Below, one piece after another: positions 27,968 to 35,616 of a stretch of 64,000 nt of DNA. How positions within the stretch are numbered: the stretch's first letter is position 1; every line of letters starts with the position of its first letter. This DNA is from JBGPGW01 sp046349515 (GTDB lineage: Bacteria > Pseudomonadota > Alphaproteobacteria > CADEGL01). The translations under genes were made by a program, and so were the position numbers. Below the pieces are notes generated by a model, which did no database searches, had not been told where the DNA came from, and worked only from the letters and a program-made list of their open reading frames with translations. Location: assembly GCA_046349515.1 (NCBI GenBank), contig JAXMCE010000016.1, forward strand, positions 1 to 64,000, given 5' to 3'.

Positions 27968-29413
27968 CTAGTGTTCCGCCGGCGAGCTCTCCCAAGTCAT
28001 GCGCTTCCTGTAGATCGTGGATGCGCTGATGCCGAGGTGCGCGGCCGCGCGGGGAATATTGCCGCCGCATATGCGGATGGCCTGCTCGATCGCGTCCTTC
28101 TCGACTTCCCACAAGGGCCGGATGGAATCGGCGTTCACCGACCCGCCCGCGCCCCTCTGACCGGGCCGGATCTCGCTCACCACGGTCAGGCTCGGGGGCG
28201 TTGACGGTCCGATCGCTGCCGATCCGGGCTCGACCGTGTTCAGCGGCGGCGGGAGCATCTCCCGGCTGACCAGCTCGCCGTCATTGAGAACGACGATGTT
28301 CCGAATCGCGTTCTGGAGCTGCCGCACGTTGCCGGGCCACTTATAGGCCTTGAAGACCGCTTCGACCTCGGGGGCGAACCGCGTGAAGCGCTTCTTCTCC
28401 TCGCGGGCGAAGTCCTCGAGGAAGCGCCGGGCGATGAGCAGCACGTCCTCCTCGCGCTCGCGAAGTGGCGGCAGTTGGATCGGGATCACGTGGAGACGGT
28501 AGTAGAGGTCTTCGCGGAATCGTCCGGCCTCGACCTCGGCCAACGGATTCTTGTTGCTCGCGCAGATGAAGCGGACGTCGACCTTTTCGAGCGCCGTGCT
28601 GCCGACCTTTTGGAACGTCCCGGTCTGGATGAATCGAAGCAGCTTCGACTGGAGGCCGAGCTCCATCTCGCAGATCTCGTCGAGGAACAGCGTGCCGCCG
28701 TCGGCCTTGGTCGCCGCCCCCGATCGGTCGCTGACGGCCCCGGTGAAGGCGCCCTTCACATGGCCGAAGATCTCGCTCTCCATGAGGTCCTTCGGGATCG
28801 CCGCGCAGTTGAGCGCGACGAACGGCTTCTCGAGCCGGGGACTCTGGCGGTGGATGGCTTCGGCGCAGACTTCCTTCCCCGTGCCGCTCTCGCCCGTGAT
28901 GAACACGGTCGCTTTGCTTGGCGCCGCGCTTTCGATGATGCGGTAGACGGCCTGGATGGGCAGCGAGGATCCCACGAATCCAAAGTACGAATCGCGGCCG
29001 AAATCCTCCTTGTAGGTCTCGACGAGCTGGGCCAGGCGCCGCCGCTCGAGCGCGTTCCTCAAGGTCACCACGAGGCGCTCGGCATTGAAGGGCTTGACCA
29101 GGAAGTCGAAGGCGCCGGCCCGCATGGCCGCGACCGCGTTGCTGATCGAGCCATGGGCCGTGATCACGACGACGGCGCTCGGGAGCTTCCGCCCCACGAC
29201 CTCGCGCAAGATGTCCATGCCGTCCATGTCGGGCAGGACCAGGTCCAAGAGAATCGCCTCGGGCGGTCTCTCGGCGATCAAGGCGCGGGCCGCCGAGCCC
29301 GTCTCGACATGGGTGACCTGGACCGGTTCAGGTCGCAGATATTCGAGATAGACACGCGCGATCGACGGCGTGTCCTCGACCAAGAGAACATGCGGTAGCG
29401 CTGGATCCGTCAC
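27968..29413 (-). CDS. LuxO-type sigma-54-dependent response regulator
   Basis: A 481-residue REC-AAA+-HTH activator. The receiver domain has acidic residues E13-D14, phosphoacceptor D57 (ILLDLVLPDMDG) and K107. The AAA+ domain has Walker A GESGTGKE at 174-181 and an intact sigma-54 contact loop GAFTGA at 221-226. The C-terminus ends in a Fis-type HTH (EQAIRICGGNIPRAAAHLG, then STIYRK). Long stretches match Vibrio LuxO as I know it, for example FGHVKGAFTGA, SKLLRFIQTGTFQKVGS and the IRPLWEVEKDAIEQAI linker. No histidine kinase or LuxU-like phosphotransfer protein is adjacent. The upstream gap holds a TTCGCAA-T-TTGCGAA palindrome. Confidence 0.9.
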   Translation of the reverse strand: MTDPALPHVLLVEDTPSIARVYLEYLRPEPVQVTHVETGSAARALIAERPPEAILLDLVLPDMDGMDILREVVGRKLPSAVVVITAHGSISNAVAAMRAGAFDFLVKPFNAERLVVTLRNALERRRLAQLVETYKEDFGRDSYFGFVGSSLPIQAVYRIIESAAPSKATVFITGESGTGKEVCAEAIHRQSPRLEKPFVALNCAAIPKDLMESEIFGHVKGAFTGAVSDRSGAATKADGGTLFLDEICEMELGLQSKLLRFIQTGTFQKVGSTALEKVDVRFICASNKNPLAEVEAGRFREDLYYRLHVIPIQLPPLREREEDVLLIARRFLEDFAREEKKRFTRFAPEVEAVFKAYKWPGNVRQLQNAIRNIVVLNDGELVSREMLPPPLNTVEPGSAAIGPSTPPSLTVVSEIRPGQRGAGGSVNADSIRPLWEVEKDAIEQAIRICGGNIPRAAAHLGISASTIYRKRMTWESSPAEH

Positions 29414-29446
29414 CGGTGCGCCCCCTCCTTCGCTTTTCCGGTGGAA

Positions 29447-29683
29447 ACTCTAGGCTTGTCGTTCTTCTTGTATTCGCAATTTGCGAACATTACCCGATTT
29501 TTGAAAAATGCAACTCTATTTCTGTCCAACAAACAAGCACGAAGTTTTAGCCGTTGCGTTTCGCATCGACGCGCATCCGGCCACCCAAAGGGCTTCCAGA
29601 TTTTATTATTGAAATACAAATGATTACGTCTTGAAAGCAAGAGTCTGGAAAAAGTCGACGCCCACGGCGGCCAAGCCTAGAGT
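29447..29683. repeat. 12-bp inverted repeat ACTCTAGGCTTG bounding an AT-rich block
   Basis: ACTCTAGGCTTG at 29447-29458 reappears as its exact reverse complement CAAGCCTAGAGT at 29672-29683. Similarity stops sharply on both sides of each copy. The 237-base unit could be a miniature inverted-repeat element, or the copies could be two binding sites for one regulator. No target-site duplication was seen. Confidence 0.55.
29473..29487. promoter_or_regulatory. Palindromic operator candidate TTCGCAA-T-TTGCGAA
   Basis: A perfect inverted repeat with seven-base arms and one central base, 60 bases upstream of the LuxO-like start codon. It resembles the LuxO site described in Vibrio (TTGCA-AT rich-TGCAA), with an extra C/G in each arm. 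Autoregulation by the downstream regulator is the simplest reading; this is inference. Confidence 0.55.
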
Positions 29684-29723
29684 GCGCCCGCCAGATCCGT
29701 CGGGCTTGGGATAACCTGCGCGC

Positions 29724-30422
29724 CTAGAGCAATCGCGCCATATCCTGATGCCGCTCCAGGACGGACGGATCGTCAACGGCCGCCTTGTTGATGCGCGGCG
29801 ATATTTGGTACGCGATCATATCGTCTTCCTCATACGGCCGAAGAAGCGCCTTGAGGTGAGCGGCATCGGCTGCCTCTTCGCCGAGCCACGCAGGTTGCGC
29901 CCATGGCGGAACGATCACGGGCATACGGTGGTGGATCGGCGCCAGGGCCCGGTTGGCATCGGTCGTGACGATCGCGAAGGTCTCGAGCGCCACCCCCTCG
30001 GGACCAGTCCAGGATTCCCACAGGCCGGCCATGGCGAAGGGCCGCCGTCCCTCGAACTCGATCCGGTATGGCACGCGGCGTCCCGCCGCCCCTTGCCATT
30101 CGTAGAATCCATCGGCGAGGACGAGGCACCGGCGCTTCTGGAACGCCGCGCGGAAGGTGGGGCGCTCATCGACCGTCTCGCCGCGCGCGTTGATCATGCC
30201 GTCGCCCGCGCGCGCGTCTTTCGCCCAGGCGGGAACGAGTCCCCAACGCAACATGACGAGCCGTCGGCGCGGCGTGGGGAGCGTGGAATCGAGGCGGAGG
30301 ACGGGGGCATCCTGTCCGGGGGCGAGATTGTAGCGTGGCGCGAGGCTTGGCGCCGGATCGGCGAAATCGAAGAGCTTCTGGAGCGCGTCGACGGGCGTCG
30401 TGATGCTGTAACGGCCGCACAT
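29724..30422 (-). CDS. SRAP domain protein (YedK/HMCES family)
   Basis: A 232-residue SOS response-associated peptidase domain protein. The invariant Cys2 (MCGRYS) forms a thiazolidine crosslink with abasic sites in single-stranded DNA. Other family residues are present: the Asn in INARGETV, Glu in LADGFYEW and His in IHHRMPVI. Length is normal for bacteria. The start must be this ATG because the Cys has to be at position 2. It protects abasic sites during replication. No SOS genes are adjacent, and no LexA box was recognised upstream. Confidence 0.93.
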   Translation of the reverse strand: MCGRYSITTPVDALQKLFDFADPAPSLAPRYNLAPGQDAPVLRLDSTLPTPRRRLVMLRWGLVPAWAKDARAGDGMINARGETVDERPTFRAAFQKRRCLVLADGFYEWQGAAGRRVPYRIEFEGRRPFAMAGLWESWTGPEGVALETFAIVTTDANRALAPIHHRMPVIVPPWAQPAWLGEEAADAAHLKALLRPYEEDDMIAYQISPRINKAAVDDPSVLERHQDMARLL

Positions 30423-30463
30423 GGGAGATCTAGCGGTGAGCGCCTGTCGTCACGGACGACGCC

Positions 30464-31057
30464 TCAGCCGCCGACTGCCGTCATGAACACCGTGAGGCCC
30501 TTCCAGACATTGTTCTCCCGGCGCTCGAGCGCGTAGTAGCACATCCGGGATCCGCCTTTGGTCGCAGGCGCGACGCAGCTGCGGATCGCTCGATAGGATC
30601 CCTCGGCAGTGGCGGCCCAGGCGCGCGCGACAAGCAACGAAGAGAGACTCGCGGAACGGCCGGCCGCCCCGCTCGCCGCCATGACCTTGATGCAGCTCGT
30701 CACGTCCTTGGGAAGCGCACCGCTCGCGCGCTTCAACTGGCGCCGGCTCAAGGTCAGGAACGCGTCGCTGATCTTGCCGTCAGCCGCGATCAACCAGAGT
30801 TCGAGCATGCCTTCATCGACCGGCCAGCGGCCGACGAGATGGGCCCCCTCGTTCTCGCGCAAGCCGTCCGGCGTCGCAAGCTGGGCCGGAAGGTCGAAGA
30901 CGGGCGATGTCGAGCATCGATCGTCAGCCGACCCGCGCGGCGACGCCGCGAGAACGGCGACGATCCCGCTCACGGCGAACACGCCGATCGCGAGCGCGTG
31001 CCTTCGGAGTCTCAACGGATTGCGGCGGTGCCGCTGCGTGCCGGCCGGAATCGTCAT
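30464..31057 (-). CDS. Hypothetical secreted or membrane-anchored protein
   Basis: A 197-residue protein not recognised as any family. From the chosen ATG (MTIPAGTQRHRRNPLRLRRH) a basic stretch precedes one hydrophobic segment (ALAIGVFAVSGIVAVLAA, about 20-38), followed by a probable periplasmic domain. That domain has four spread cysteines (DDRCSTSP, TSCIKVM, IRSCVAP, RMCYYAL), which could form two disulfides. It ends KGLTVFMTAVGG. The frame is open upstream for 50 codons into the promoter region of cysQ, so the start is a judgement from the signal-anchor pattern. It is 41 bases from the SRAP gene on the same strand. Confidence 0.65.
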   Translation of the reverse strand: MTIPAGTQRHRRNPLRLRRHALAIGVFAVSGIVAVLAASPRGSADDRCSTSPVFDLPAQLATPDGLRENEGAHLVGRWPVDEGMLELWLIAADGKISDAFLTLSRRQLKRASGALPKDVTSCIKVMAASGAAGRSASLSSLLVARAWAATAEGSYRAIRSCVAPATKGGSRMCYYALERRENNVWKGLTVFMTAVGG

Positions 31058-31272
31058 GTGAACATAGATAGTGGTTGCAGCACCCGTCCCGTCAAGAAGG
31101 ACGCGGTCGTTTACCATGATTGTCACGGCGCATTGCGGGATAGCCGGCGAGGCGGAGCTTCGCCTATGATCCGCCGCCGTTGTCGAGAGGGAACCGCCAG
31201 GGGCCAACCTGCACCCTAGCGCCTCGACCGAGCCAAGGTGGGATCCGATGCCTTCTTCGATGGGTTGCCAGA

Positions 31273-32031
31273 ATGACCGATCTTGAGCGGCTGCTGCCCG
31301 CGGTTGTCGACCTCGCGCGCGCGGCCGGGGCCGTCATTCTCCGGCACTACGCGACGGATGTGGTGGCCTCGACCAAGTCGGACAAGACACCCGTCACCGA
31401 TGCCGACACGGACGCGGAAGCCGTGATCCTCGCCGGCTTGCGGACGCTCACGCCCGACACCCCCATCGTGTCCGAGGAATCGGCGATGCCATCGGTGGGC
31501 CGGCGTTTCTGGCTCGTGGACCCGCTCGACGGAACGCGGGAGTTCCTGAAGCGTAACGGCGAGTTCACGGTCAACATCGCGCTGATCGAGAACGAGCGGC
31601 CGATCTTGGGCGTCCTCCACGCGCCGGCGCGCGGCACGACCTACCATGCCCACGCGCCCGGCAGCGCCATGATGGTCACCGACGGCGGCGCGACGCGCCC
31701 CATCGCCGCTCGCACGCCGGCGGCGGAAGGTCTCGTCGTCCTCGTCAGCCGATCGCATTCCGAAAAAGAGTCGCTCAACCAATTCCTCGCCGACATGCGG
31801 GTGAAGGACCGCGTTCTCTGCGGCAGCGCCCTCAAATTCGGATTGATCGCGGCGGGCGAGGCGGATCTCTACGTGCGGCTCGGGCGAACCATGGAATGGG
31901 ACACCGCCGCCGGCCATGCGGTCCTCGTCGCGGCGGGCGGATCGGTCCGGCGGCTCGATGGGAGCGAGCTCCTCTACGGAAAGCCCGGCTTCGAGAATCC
32001 GCATTACGTCGCGCGCGGCAAGGTGCCATAG
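31273..32031 (+). CDS. cysQ: 3'(2'),5'-bisphosphate nucleotidase
   Basis: A 252-residue inositol-monophosphatase superfamily enzyme. Metal-site motifs are EESA (in TPIVSEESAMPS), WLVDPLDGTREFLKRNGEFT and EWDTAAGHAVLVAAGG; the FLKRNGEFTVNIALI stretch is the CysQ signature that separates it from SuhB. CysQ removes the 3'-phosphate from PAP formed when PAPS is used. That is relevant here because a sulfotransferase-domain protein, which would release PAP if it uses PAPS, is encoded at 60163. It is followed by the Sua5/TsaC gene after about 60 bases. Confidence 0.93.
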   Translation: MTDLERLLPAVVDLARAAGAVILRHYATDVVASTKSDKTPVTDADTDAEAVILAGLRTLTPDTPIVSEESAMPSVGRRFWLVDPLDGTREFLKRNGEFTVNIALIENERPILGVLHAPARGTTYHAHAPGSAMMVTDGGATRPIAARTPAAEGLVVLVSRSHSEKESLNQFLADMRVKDRVLCGSALKFGLIAAGEADLYVRLGRTMEWDTAAGHAVLVAAGGSVRRLDGSELLYGKPGFENPHYVARGKVP

Positions 32032-32092
32032 GGCCTTTGGCCACCGCATCGGGACATCGCCTTGCCGCATGGCCGCGGCGCGGTTCGCGCCG

Positions 32093-33058
32093 ATGAGCGG
32101 GACCCACTCACCGATCCTTCCCGCATCCGCCGCCGCGATCGCCGAGGCAGGCGAGCGCCTGCGCGCGGGTGGTCTCGTCGCGATTCCGACCGAGACGGTC
32201 TACGGCCTTGCCGCGGACGCGACGAACGACCGGGCCGTCGCCCGTATTTTCGAGGCGAAAGGCCGTCCGCACTTCAATCCGTTGATCGTCCACTACGCGA
32301 GCCGCGACGACGTGGCGCGCGACGTCGTGGTGAGTGCCGTGGCCGCGCGCCTTGCCGAGCGTTTCTGGCCGGGCCCTTTGACGCTCGTTCTGCCGCGCCG
32401 GCCGGATGGCCGCATCTCGCTCCTCGCATCGGCCGGCCTCGACACGCTCGCGGTGCGCATCCCGGACCACGCAGTCGCCCGCGCGGTGATCGAGGCCTGC
32501 GGCCGCCCGCTCGCGGCGCCAAGCGCCAATCGCTCGGGCGAAGTGAGTCCGACGACCGCCGACCATGTGAGCGCGTCCTTGGGCCGCTCTGTCGACCTCA
32601 TCATCGATGGCGGGCCGTGCCGCGTCGGCATCGAATCGACCGTGCTCGATGTGACGGGCCCGGCTCCATCGATTCTCCGGCCCGGCGGCGTGCCGCGCGA
32701 GGCCCTCGAAGCTCTTCTCGGGCCGGTCGTCGAGGAAGACGGCGCGGTCGAGGAACGCCCGCGCTCGCCCGGCCAGCTCCTCGGCCACTATCGGACCGCG
32801 CGGCCGCTCAGGCTCGATGCGCGCGAAGCCAGCGGCGATGAAGCCCTTCTCGCCTTCGGTCCTCGCGTGCCCCATGGTGCGCGCGCGACCCTCAATCTCA
32901 GCCCCACGGGCGATCTCGTCGAGGCGGCGGCCAACCTCTTCGCCATGCTCCGCGCGCTCGATCGCCCGGACCATATGACGATCGCGGTCATGCCCGTTCC
33001 GGACACCGGCCTCGGCCGCGCGATCAACGACCGCCTGAGGCGCGCGGCAGAGGCTTGA
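32093..33058 (+). CDS. tsaC: L-threonylcarbamoyladenylate synthase (Sua5 type)
   Basis: Makes threonylcarbamoyl-AMP for the t6A37 modification of ANN-reading tRNAs. The YrdC fold is clear: GGLVAIPTETVYGLAADAT, KGRPHFNPLIVHY, RFWPGPLTLVLPRR, PLAAPSANRSGEVSPTTADHV and STVLDV...ILRPGGVPREALE. An additional C-terminal Sua5 domain of about 110 residues (SPGQLLGHYRTARPL onwards) makes it 321 aa, the two-domain form. An in-frame ATG eight codons upstream (32069) is equally possible; neither has a clear ribosome site. Probably co-transcribed with cysQ. Confidence 0.92.
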   Translation: MSGTHSPILPASAAAIAEAGERLRAGGLVAIPTETVYGLAADATNDRAVARIFEAKGRPHFNPLIVHYASRDDVARDVVVSAVAARLAERFWPGPLTLVLPRRPDGRISLLASAGLDTLAVRIPDHAVARAVIEACGRPLAAPSANRSGEVSPTTADHVSASLGRSVDLIIDGGPCRVGIESTVLDVTGPAPSILRPGGVPREALEALLGPVVEEDGAVEERPRSPGQLLGHYRTARPLRLDAREASGDEALLAFGPRVPHGARATLNLSPTGDLVEAAANLFAMLRALDRPDHMTIAVMPVPDTGLGRAINDRLRRAAEA

Positions 33059-33122
33059 GCCGCCCGTCCTTGCCGCGACCCGGGCCATGGGCTAAATGCT
33101 CCTGGACAAGGAGGCGCCCGCC

Positions 33123-34559
33123 ATGGCCGCCGTAACGAAGCCGCTCCCCACTGGCCTCATCGATCGCATCCAGGCGGCCGTCGGGCCCAAGGGCTGGATC
33201 GCCGATCCCGCCGCGATGGCGCCCTACCTCATCGACGAGCGGAAGATGTTCCAGGGCCAGGCCGCGCTCGTGGTCCGCCCGGCGAGCACGGCAGAAGTCG
33301 CCGAGGTCGTGCGCCTTTGCGCCGATGCGCGCGTTCCCATCGTGCCGCAGGGCGGCAACACCGGGCTCTGCGGCGGCTCGGTCCCGCGGGCTGCGGGCGG
33401 CGAGATCGTCCTGAGTCTCGCCCGCATGAACCGCGTTCGCGCGCTCGACGCGCTCAATTACACGATCACGGTCGATGCGGGCTGCGTGCTCGCGAACATC
33501 CAGCGCGCCGCCGAGGAGGCCGATCGCCTCTTCCCGCTGAGCTTGGGTGCCGAGGGCAGCTGCCAGATCGGCGGCAATCTCTCGACCAATGCGGGCGGTG
33601 TCGCGGTCCTGCGCTATGGCAATGCGCGCGAGCTTGTCCTTGGCCTCGAAGTCGTCCTGCCGGACGGGCGCGTCTGGAACGGCCTCGCCGGCCTGCGGAA
33701 GGACAACACGGGCTACGACCTGAAGCAGCTGTTCCTCGGGGCCGAAGGCACGCTCGGGATCATCACGGCCGCCGTGCTCAAGCTCTTCCCGCGGCCGCAG
33801 GATGTGGTGACGGCGCTCGTGACCTTGCCGACGGCCGATGCGGCGGTCGAGCTGCTCGCGCGGGTGCGCGCGGCCTCGGGCGACCTCGTGACCGGCTTCG
33901 AGCTCATGGGCCGCCCGTGCCTCGATCTCGCGTTCAAGCATGTCCCGGGCGTCACCGATCCGTTCTCCAAGCCTTATCCCTACTACGCGATCATCGAAGT
34001 CTCCGCCGGCACGCAGTCGGACGCCCTCGCCTCGGCGCTCGAAGCGGCCCTTGCCGCAGCAAGCGAGGCGGGCCTCGTCGAAGACGCCCTCATTGCCGCC
34101 AATGCCGGCCAGGCCCAGCGGTTCTGGCGCATCCGCGAGGCCATCCCGGAATCGCAGAAAGCCGAAGGCGGCGGCATCAAGCACGATGTCAGCGTTCCCG
34201 TCTCGCGCACGGCCGAGTTCATCCGCGAGGCGACGCGCCGCGTCGGTGAAGATCTGCCCGGCATCCGGACCTTCGCCTTCGGCCATGTCGGCGACGGCAA
34301 CGTGCACTTCAATCTGGTCTGGCCCAAAGGTACCGATCGCGAGGCATTCCTCGGGCGCTGGGCGCATTTCAACAGCATCGTGCACGAGGTCGCGATCGGC
34401 ATGGGCGGCAGCATCAGCGCCGAGCACGGCATCGGGCAGTTGAAGCGCGACGAGTTCATTCGCCTCACGGCTCCCCTCGAACTCGAACTGATGCAGCGGA
34501 TCAAGGCCGCCTTCGACCCCCATGCCATCATGAATCCCGGTAAAGTCCTGCCGTCCTGA
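33123..34559 (+). CDS. FAD-binding D-2-hydroxyacid dehydrogenase (D-2-hydroxyglutarate/D-lactate type)
   Basis: A 478-residue flavoprotein of the GlcD/D2HGDH family. The PCMH-type FAD domain contains VPQGGNTGLCGGSVP and LGAEGSCQIGGNLSTNAGG; the C-terminal FAD-linked oxidase domain has GHVGDGNVHFN with metal-site His and SAEHGIGQLKRDEF. The motif GGNTGLCGG and FAFGHVGDGNVHFN match D-2-hydroxyglutarate dehydrogenases, which recycle D-2HG made by SerA. D-lactate dehydrogenase is the alternative. The ATG at 33123 follows AAGGAGG by eight bases, which decides it over one nine codons upstream. Confidence 0.9.
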   Translation: MAAVTKPLPTGLIDRIQAAVGPKGWIADPAAMAPYLIDERKMFQGQAALVVRPASTAEVAEVVRLCADARVPIVPQGGNTGLCGGSVPRAAGGEIVLSLARMNRVRALDALNYTITVDAGCVLANIQRAAEEADRLFPLSLGAEGSCQIGGNLSTNAGGVAVLRYGNARELVLGLEVVLPDGRVWNGLAGLRKDNTGYDLKQLFLGAEGTLGIITAAVLKLFPRPQDVVTALVTLPTADAAVELLARVRAASGDLVTGFELMGRPCLDLAFKHVPGVTDPFSKPYPYYAIIEVSAGTQSDALASALEAALAAASEAGLVEDALIAANAGQAQRFWRIREAIPESQKAEGGGIKHDVSVPVSRTAEFIREATRRVGEDLPGIRTFAFGHVGDGNVHFNLVWPKGTDREAFLGRWAHFNSIVHEVAIGMGGSISAEHGIGQLKRDEFIRLTAPLELELMQRIKAAFDPHAIMNPGKVLPS

Positions 34560-34576
34560 CGCACGGGCGCCACCCC

Positions 34577-35518
34577 ATGCCCTTCATCGAGCACGACCCG
34601 TGGCGCCTCCAGTATTTCGACGGAATTCCCTGTCCCGACGACGTCGCGATCCCGACCGATGACGGTGACTGCTGGACGCTCTATCCGCGATTTCGCTGGG
34701 TGCACAACAAGCTGAACATCGCGGAGACGCAAGGCATCGAGGCGGCGCCCCACGGCGTCGTGCCGGAGCGTTTTCCCGTCTTCAGCAAGCCCATCTACAA
34801 CCTGAAGGGGATGGGACGCGGCAGCCGTCCGATCGCGACGCTCGACGAGTTCTGGCACGCGCAGGCGCCGGGACATATGTGGATGCGCCTTCTCGAAGGC
34901 GAGCACCTCAGCACCGACGTGGCCGTGATCGACGGTGGGCCCGTATGGTGGCGCCATGTCGTCGGCCATGCGGCAGGCCAGGGAACCTTCGACCACTGGA
35001 CCGTCGAGAGCGGGCGGCGCACGGCGCTTGAAGCCTATTGCGGCCTATGGCTCGGCCGCCACCTCAAGGGATTCACGGGCATCGTCAATATCGAATCGAT
35101 CGATGGCCGCATGATCGAAATCCACCTCCGCATGAGCGATCAGTGGCCGGATCTCTACGGCGCCGGCTGGGTCGAGAACCTCGTCCCCCTCTACCGGGAC
35201 GGACGCTGGACGTTCGAGGATCGCGACCGCCGCGAAGGGTACAGCGTCGTGCTCTTCGGGCCGCACGGGCATCGCTACGACGCGGTCGACCGCACCTTCA
35301 TCGCGGCGCTTGCCAAGCGGCCGGCGATGTCGAGCATCCAGATCACCTACCATGAGGGGCGCTCGCCAGAGCTTCATGCCATGCCGCCTGGCGGCTTCCG
35401 CCTCGCCATCATCAATTGCTGGGACCTCGCGGTTGGCCGCGCGGTCCGCCATGAACTGGCCCAAATGTTCCACGCCATCCGCCAGAAGCCCGCGCCAGCG
35501 CGCAGACAAGCGCCCTGA
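34577..35518 (+). CDS. Uncharacterised ATP-grasp-like protein
   Basis: A 313-residue protein without a name I recognise. Several blocks look like a divergent ATP-grasp enzyme: FPVFSKPIYNLKGMGRGSR (phosphate-binding Lys and Gly loop), MWMRLLEGEHLSTDVAV (hinge-like strand) and GFTGIVNIESIDGRMIEIH followed by LRMSDQW (metal-binding Glu and terminal Arg-like motif). If correct it would ligate an acid to an amine or thiol using ATP. It starts 17 bases after the D-2-hydroxyacid dehydrogenase and is probably co-transcribed. The C-terminal 90 residues (GYSVVLFGPHGHRYDAVD onwards) are unassigned. Function is unknown. Confidence 0.7.
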   Translation: MPFIEHDPWRLQYFDGIPCPDDVAIPTDDGDCWTLYPRFRWVHNKLNIAETQGIEAAPHGVVPERFPVFSKPIYNLKGMGRGSRPIATLDEFWHAQAPGHMWMRLLEGEHLSTDVAVIDGGPVWWRHVVGHAAGQGTFDHWTVESGRRTALEAYCGLWLGRHLKGFTGIVNIESIDGRMIEIHLRMSDQWPDLYGAGWVENLVPLYRDGRWTFEDRDRREGYSVVLFGPHGHRYDAVDRTFIAALAKRPAMSSIQITYHEGRSPELHAMPPGGFRLAIINCWDLAVGRAVRHELAQMFHAIRQKPAPARRQAP

Positions 35519-35616
35519 GCCATCCCTTGAGTGCCCATGGGTTCCGCATTTCATGGGCCGCGGCTAAGCTAGAGAAAGAGTTGAGACCGACCGACCCGAG
35601 CGACGCCTGAGCCCAC

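Larger units (their letters stand above)
29414..29723. other. AT-rich intergenic segment upstream of the LuxO-like gene
   Basis: About 310 bases with far lower GC than its surroundings, by eye near 45 percent between 29460 and 29680. It contains a 15-base palindrome (29473-29487) and a 12-base inverted repeat bounding 29447-29683. Open frames of 60 and 76 codons cross it on both strands, but neither has a ribosome site or recognisable sequence. It most likely holds the promoter of the LuxO-like gene; a small RNA gene is possible but unproven. Confidence 0.6.

Noticed and set aside
27959..27987. Direct repeat GCCGGCGAGCT (two copies)
   Set aside because: Short GC-rich repeat partly in the end of the LuxO-like gene; no flanking structure.
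29441..29640. Open frames of 60 and 76 codons on both strands of the AT-rich block
   Set aside because: No ribosome site, no recognisable sequence, and both cross the palindrome; they probably arise from base composition.
29414..29723. Sigma-54 promoter for a Qrr-like small RNA
   Set aside because: No GG-N10-GC element with the right flanks was found on either strand, so a Qrr-type gene is not claimed.
31916..32092. Extension of the Sua5/TsaC gene back into cysQ
   Set aside because: Residues before the 32069-32093 starts are a shifted reading of cysQ.
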